Assembly (NCBI GenBank): GCA_031216445.1
Contig: CM062214.1
Span: forward strand, 10,767,001 to 10,831,000
DNA: 64,000 nucleotides
Direction of reading: 5' to 3'
From: Lateolabrax maculatus
Taxonomy: Eukaryota; Chordata; Actinopteri; Acropomatiformes; Lateolabracidae
How positions within the stretch are numbered: position 1 is the stretch's first letter; each line of letters starts with the position of its first letter. Positions 63,401 to 64,000 of this stretch are shown one piece after another. The notes beneath the pieces were generated by a model. That model was not told the origin of the DNA. It did no database searches and saw only the letters and a list, made by a program, of their open reading frames with translations. The position numbers and the translations under genes were made by a program.

Positions 63401-63857
63401 CTGTTTCTTTATCACTTGTTATTCGCTGTAGAAATGCCCAGACAGCTTAACCCCATTTTTATTTAACTGTTAGCATGTTGCATCAGCTAGCAGCTCACTG
63501 CCAATTTGTCTGCAGTGGAGTTTAAATAACTTACAGTCTTCTGCCCCCTACCAGGCTGAGTTGAATAGGAAACGCAGGAAGGCCAGCAGCCAGCCGTCCA
63601 GCTGCAGCCAGAACACCGAGAGCAGCAGCACCACACCCGAACCCACACACGAGTCCTCGGACAACGAAGGTGAGCCACGCACACACACACTCTCAAAAAC
63701 AAAATCTTAAAATGTGTTACTTGAGTTTTAAGTTCTCGTCTGTCGTGTGCCCAGGGTTCTCAAATCAGTGTGCACGGTGCAGTAAAGAGGTGAAGGACAT
63801 CGCCCTGATAGAGGCCTCCATCACGTCTATACAGAAGACACAGCAGGATATCCAAAG
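24860..63857 (+). CDS. osbpl5: Oxysterol-binding protein-related protein 5 (3' end outside window)
   Basis: ORP5 is anchored in the ER by a C-terminal helix and exchanges phosphatidylserine for PI4P at ER-plasma membrane contacts. Coding exons placed here give 835 codons plus two bases without the optional cassette. The human protein is about 880 residues, so only the C-terminal anchor is missing. Domains in order are an N-terminal FHRRFSLCP segment, a polybasic RQEKKRAAKELF stretch, a PH domain (SWTKLWCALKPGVLLIYK), an acidic linker with DGFSDKSER, and the lipid-transfer domain with LRPGMDLSKVVLPTF, the EQVSHHPP signature and MPYAHCKG. The RKASSQPSSCSQNTESSSTT tail segment resembles human ORP5 (RKASDQPSGHSQATESSGST) and not ORP8. 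All introns are GT-AG. Confidence 0.92.
27285..27470 (+). mobile_element. tRNA-derived SINE-like element
   Basis: The stretch has a B-box-like ggtttgggtcc after a tRNA-like leader (tttgagacgctgac...tgcagtgtccc), followed by acctttttgtt, acgtcatgtctcc and a CT-rich tctctctctctcc tail region. This layout matches a common perciform tRNA-SINE, from memory. It is diverged and its ends are approximate. Confidence 0.5.
30190..30236. repeat. (TG)n microsatellite
   Basis: This is a pure run of TG dinucleotides of roughly 47 bases. Confidence 0.95.
30420..31010. repeat. Possible decayed interspersed repeat
   Basis: The phrase aagtgatactccacccaaa and the following ggtattcaacaatcaccccc look like the start of a common fish repeat. 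The rest is too diverged to delimit by eye. Confidence 0.3.
34424..34464. repeat. (TG)n microsatellite
   Basis: This is a pure TG run of about 40 bases. Confidence 0.95.
35257..35316 (+). CDS. osbpl5: Candidate osbpl5 60-nt cassette exon
   Basis: A good acceptor (ttttgtatctctgcag) and donor (gtaagc) bracket exactly 60 bases. Read from the phase-1 end of the start exon, it adds 20 residues (GDRLLQQ... to ...AAQVK) with no stop and leaves phase 1, so both inclusion and skipping keep the ORP5 frame. It could also be a 5' UTR exon if transcription starts elsewhere. A 20-codon stretch may stay open by chance, so support is moderate. Confidence 0.45.
37440..37725 (+). mobile_element. Retroposon tail remnant
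   Basis: The phrases catgttctcccgatgcctgc, gttttctctggatgctcc, cctcccacagtccaaag, ctgcgtaccccgcctctc and the tail ggataagccgatattgc with atggatgaatggatga are those of a very common fish LINE/SINE 3' end. The short tandem ATGG tail fits a target-primed retroposon. Confidence 0.7.
38120..38650. repeat. Possible decayed transposon remnant
   Basis: The segment includes aaccaatcagaacaac, gcctcaacagcgctcctc and gtgattggctggcctgatac, phrases that look like a fish interspersed repeat. The family was not identified and the ends are approximate. Confidence 0.3.
41050..41230. repeat. Decayed interspersed repeat
   Basis: The phrases gttcagacttggcattaac, taatccgatcacaagtgg, gtttacacctggcattaaa and atgcgtctccacatgcgtc contain an internal near-repeat and resemble a known fish repeat. 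Non-coding. Confidence 0.45.
44165..44305. repeat. Decayed interspersed repeat
   Basis: The phrases actgatgaagcctcttgg, atgtcttcaaagacat, aagtccagttgcattcga and tatgacctggatgaatgag match a widespread teleost repeat ('gaagcctcttggatgag ... aagtccagttgcc'), from memory. Confidence 0.5.
45138..45157. repeat. T homopolymer
   Basis: This is a run of about 20 T residues within a T-rich patch. Confidence 0.85.
47804..47831. repeat. (GT)n microsatellite
   Basis: This is a short pure GT run. Impure CA-rich sequence follows at about 48000-48140. Confidence 0.9.
50232..50387 (+). CDS. osbpl5: osbpl5 exon with FHRRFSLCP segment
   Basis: The acceptor is ctgcag and the donor gtaaaa. After seven codons (EDEQAVR) comes ATG at 50252, which opens MKEENLFHRRFSLCP, close to the human ORP5 N-terminus (MKEEAFLRRRFSLCP). 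It continues KIDPRTLTRNL and DNDLYNLSPG. Confidence 0.9.
50627..50700 (+). CDS. osbpl5: osbpl5 exon (low-complexity linker)
   Basis: This is 74 nt, phase 1 to 0, with acceptor caccag and donor gtaaga. It encodes SETDRNGLSMLSNE and SPAQSPGSK and has no recognised domain. It occupies the variable N-terminal linker of ORP5/ORP8. Confidence 0.75.
50701..52410 (+). other. osbpl5 intron with microsatellite
   Basis: This intron is 1.7 kb. Apart from the compound microsatellite I see no gene or clear regulatory element. Confidence 0.6.
51236..51474. repeat. Compound TG and GATA microsatellite
   Basis: A pure TG run (51236-51290) is followed by an interrupted spacer containing two copies of a cattcattcatatatgt phrase, then a long (GATA)n tract (51363-51474). 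Confidence 0.95.
52411..52491 (+). CDS. osbpl5: osbpl5 exon upstream of PH domain
   Basis: This is 81 nt, phase 0-0. It encodes SRMFNGVEKDCPSPTEKLAR and KESLK, matching the human LCNGSDKECVSPT...KKETLK region. Confidence 0.88.
52866..52967 (+). CDS. osbpl5: osbpl5 polybasic exon
   Basis: This is 102 nt, phase 0-0. QNYRQEKKRAAKELF supplies the basic cluster that in ORP5/8 helps the PH domain bind plasma-membrane phosphoinositides. DPSVVIMSNWLK begins the PH fold. Confidence 0.9.
53271..53474 (+). CDS. osbpl5: osbpl5 PH domain exon
   Basis: This is 204 nt, phase 0-0. It encodes SWTKLWCALKPGVLLIYK, WVGTVLLSACKLIERPSKK and DGFCFKLYHPLDKSIWAVK, the core PH beta strands. Confidence 0.93.
53475..54188 (+). 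other. osbpl5 intron, AT-rich
   Basis: This is 0.7 kb, with an imperfect ttttagtttta run near 54036-54056. Nothing else was recognised. Confidence 0.55.
54189..54273 (+). CDS. osbpl5: osbpl5 PH domain exon
   Basis: This is 85 nt, phase 0 to 1. It encodes GPKGENVGSITQPLPSNYLI and FRAASESD. Confidence 0.92.
54371..54533 (+). CDS. osbpl5: osbpl5 PH C-terminal helix exon
   Basis: This is 163 nt, phase 1 to 2. RCWMDVLELALSCSSL is the conserved PH C-terminal helix, followed by a less conserved linker ending TDTELLQ. Confidence 0.9.
55482..55518. repeat. (ATGT)n microsatellite
   Basis: This is a tetranucleotide run of about nine units. Confidence 0.92.
56274..56734 (+). promoter_or_regulatory. 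osbpl5: Candidate internal osbpl5 promoter and first exon
   Basis: A pyrimidine-rich strand leads to a CCAAT box (56376-56380) in the context cagccaatcacagc. Downstream, a consensus donor (AAG|gtaagg) ends a possible exon at 56734 with no acceptor that fits the ORP5 frame. The ATG at 56724 leaves phase 2 and would join the exon at 58040 in frame (MSLR then LNDTVLLG), giving an ORP5 without its PH domain. An ATG seven bases earlier (56717) would be out of frame. Confidence 0.3.
58040..58253 (+). CDS. osbpl5: osbpl5 acidic linker exon
   Basis: This is 214 nt, phase 2 to 0. It contains DGFSDKSERD, matching human ORP5 (DAFSDKSERE), then an acidic Ser-rich run (EESDMDQSDE) and TAYVEQSTEEMAE. Confidence 0.9.
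58563..58747 (+). CDS. osbpl5: osbpl5 lipid-transfer domain exon 1
   Basis: This is 185 nt, phase 0 to 2. It encodes GEASQVETVSEENKGLIW, LRPGMDLSKVVLPTFILEPR and the start of the ORD lid and barrel (SFLDKLSDYYYHADLL). Confidence 0.93.
58899..58980 (+). CDS. osbpl5: osbpl5 lipid-transfer domain exon 2
   Basis: This is 82 nt, phase 2 to 0. It encodes AALEESAYGRIKQVLRWYL and SGFYKKPK. Confidence 0.92.
58981..59942 (+). other. osbpl5 intron
   Basis: This is about 1 kb with an A homopolymer at 59836-59851. Nothing else was recognised. Confidence 0.55.
59943..60041 (+). CDS. osbpl5: osbpl5 lipid-transfer domain exon 3
   Basis: This is 99 nt, phase 0-0. It encodes GLKKPYNPILGETFRCCW, with the NPILGE motif, and ends AEQ, the start of the EQVSHHPP signature. 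Confidence 0.93.
60236..60332 (+). CDS. osbpl5: osbpl5 lipid-transfer exon 4 (VSHHPP)
   Basis: This is 97 nt, phase 0 to 1. VSHHPPISAFYV completes the OSBP family signature. The two histidines bind the PI4P head-group phosphate in characterised ORPs. It continues SGSILAKSKFYG. Confidence 0.94.
60591..60689 (+). CDS. osbpl5: osbpl5 lipid-transfer domain exon 5
   Basis: This is 99 nt, phase 1-1. It encodes NSLSAILDGKARLLF and EEYVITMPYAHCKG. Confidence 0.93.
60690..61466 (+). other. osbpl5 intron
   Basis: This is 0.8 kb of intron with no recognised element. Confidence 0.5.
61467..61564 (+). CDS. osbpl5: osbpl5 lipid-transfer domain exon 6
   Basis: This is 98 nt, phase 1 to 0. It encodes ILYGTMTLELGGKVTIEC and LEFKLK. 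Confidence 0.93.
61688..61777 (+). CDS. osbpl5: osbpl5 lipid-transfer domain exon 7
   Basis: This is 90 nt, phase 0-0. It encodes PFLGGSCSVNQISGKIYVG and LATVDGHW. Confidence 0.93.
61778..62226 (+). other. osbpl5 intron
   Basis: This is AT-rich intron sequence with nothing recognised. Confidence 0.5.
62227..62363 (+). CDS. osbpl5: osbpl5 lipid-transfer domain exon 8
   Basis: This is 137 nt, phase 0 to 2. It encodes DNEVFIHEK, LWNPSSDIRSSRLKR and the GEFESE lead into the next helix. Confidence 0.92.
62364..62795 (+). other. osbpl5 intron
   Basis: This is 0.4 kb with nothing recognised. Confidence 0.5.
62796..62975 (+). CDS. osbpl5: osbpl5 lipid-transfer domain exon 9
   Basis: This is 180 nt, phase 2-2. 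It encodes LWQHVTSAIMDRDQLRATQ, EKFVLEEAQRKEAKERG and LFHQDPVTSEWTY, the helical end of the ORD. Confidence 0.93.
63128..63257 (+). CDS. osbpl5: osbpl5 exon (end of lipid-transfer domain)
   Basis: This is 130 nt, phase 2 to 0. HPWDPERCLVQFEKDGVIQT matches the conserved PWDP...FEQDG end of the ORD. A polar tail follows. Confidence 0.92.
63555..63669 (+). CDS. osbpl5: osbpl5 exon (Ser/Thr-rich tail)
   Basis: This is 115 nt, phase 0 to 1. RKASSQPSSCSQNTESSSTT is the stretch that identifies ORP5 over ORP8. Confidence 0.9.
63755..63857 (+). CDS. osbpl5: osbpl5 exon (coiled-coil before membrane anchor)
   Basis: This is 103 nt, phase 1 to 2. CARCSKEVKDIALIEASITS and IQKTQQDIQR match the C-terminal coiled region (CPRCRKE...ILSIREAQQEL in human). 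The ER anchor exon should lie to the right of the window. Confidence 0.9.
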
Positions 63858-64000
63858 GTGAAAATAACACACATGTTTACACTCAGGGGAATTGGGGTAG
63901 CATAATGTCTAAAGGGATCAGGTACAAACATCCTTCCCACTGCGGTGGAAAAAAAACTTTCTCATGGACCTTGAATATGTTGTTTCTTATCGGTAAAAAA

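Noticed and set aside
50252..63857. Assignment of gene 2 to osbpl8
   Set aside because: The N-terminal FHRRFSLCP segment and the RKASSQPSSCSQNTESSSTT tail fit ORP5. ORP8 has a different long N-terminus.

Overview
This window comes from the nuclear genome of a vertebrate, most likely a percomorph-type ray-finned fish. The genes are split by GT-AG introns, there is one CpG island at a promoter, and the introns hold dinucleotide and GATA microsatellites plus decayed interspersed repeats of kinds that are common in perciform fish. There are no bacterial-style operons. Two protein-coding genes lie head to tail on the + strand.

Gene 1 (exons from 238 to 20984; the 5' end is upstream of the window) is a receptor-type protein tyrosine phosphatase of the R3 class, best read as ptprj (DEP-1/CD148). 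I placed 32 exons that keep one open frame of 2095 codons plus a stop. They comprise 18 fibronectin type III (FN3) domains, one exon each and all in phase 1-1, then a three-exon membrane-proximal region, a transmembrane exon, a short linker that includes a 9-nt microexon, and one complete phosphatase domain. The first 7 kb is a recent tandem array with a period of exactly 1595 bp. Each unit carries one FN3 exon and one copy of a fish interspersed repeat. Four units are intact, and a fifth has lost its FN3 exon and ends in scrambled fragments. The array runs off the left edge. The older FN3 exons show a second, more diverged layer of duplication in blocks of three or four domain types.

The segment 20985-24200 holds the 3' UTR of gene 1 and intergenic DNA. 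A CpG island at about 24190-25060 marks the promoter of gene 2.

Gene 2 (24860 to beyond the right edge) is osbpl5, encoding ORP5, an ER-anchored lipid exchanger at ER-plasma membrane contacts. A 13-nt coding first exon (MEEF) lies about 25 kb upstream of the next certain coding exon. A 60-nt cassette at 35257-35316 would fit in frame between them. The PH domain is encoded at about 52.9-54.5 kb and the lipid-transfer domain with its EQVSHHPP signature at about 58.6-63.3 kb. The C-terminal membrane anchor lies beyond the window. A possible internal first exon at about 56.4-56.73 kb would produce a PH-less short form.

The most unusual content is the FN3-exon array. Its exon copies differ only at amino-acid-changing sites, the changes move an N-glycosylation site, and the pattern of shared variants suggests unequal crossover or gene conversion.
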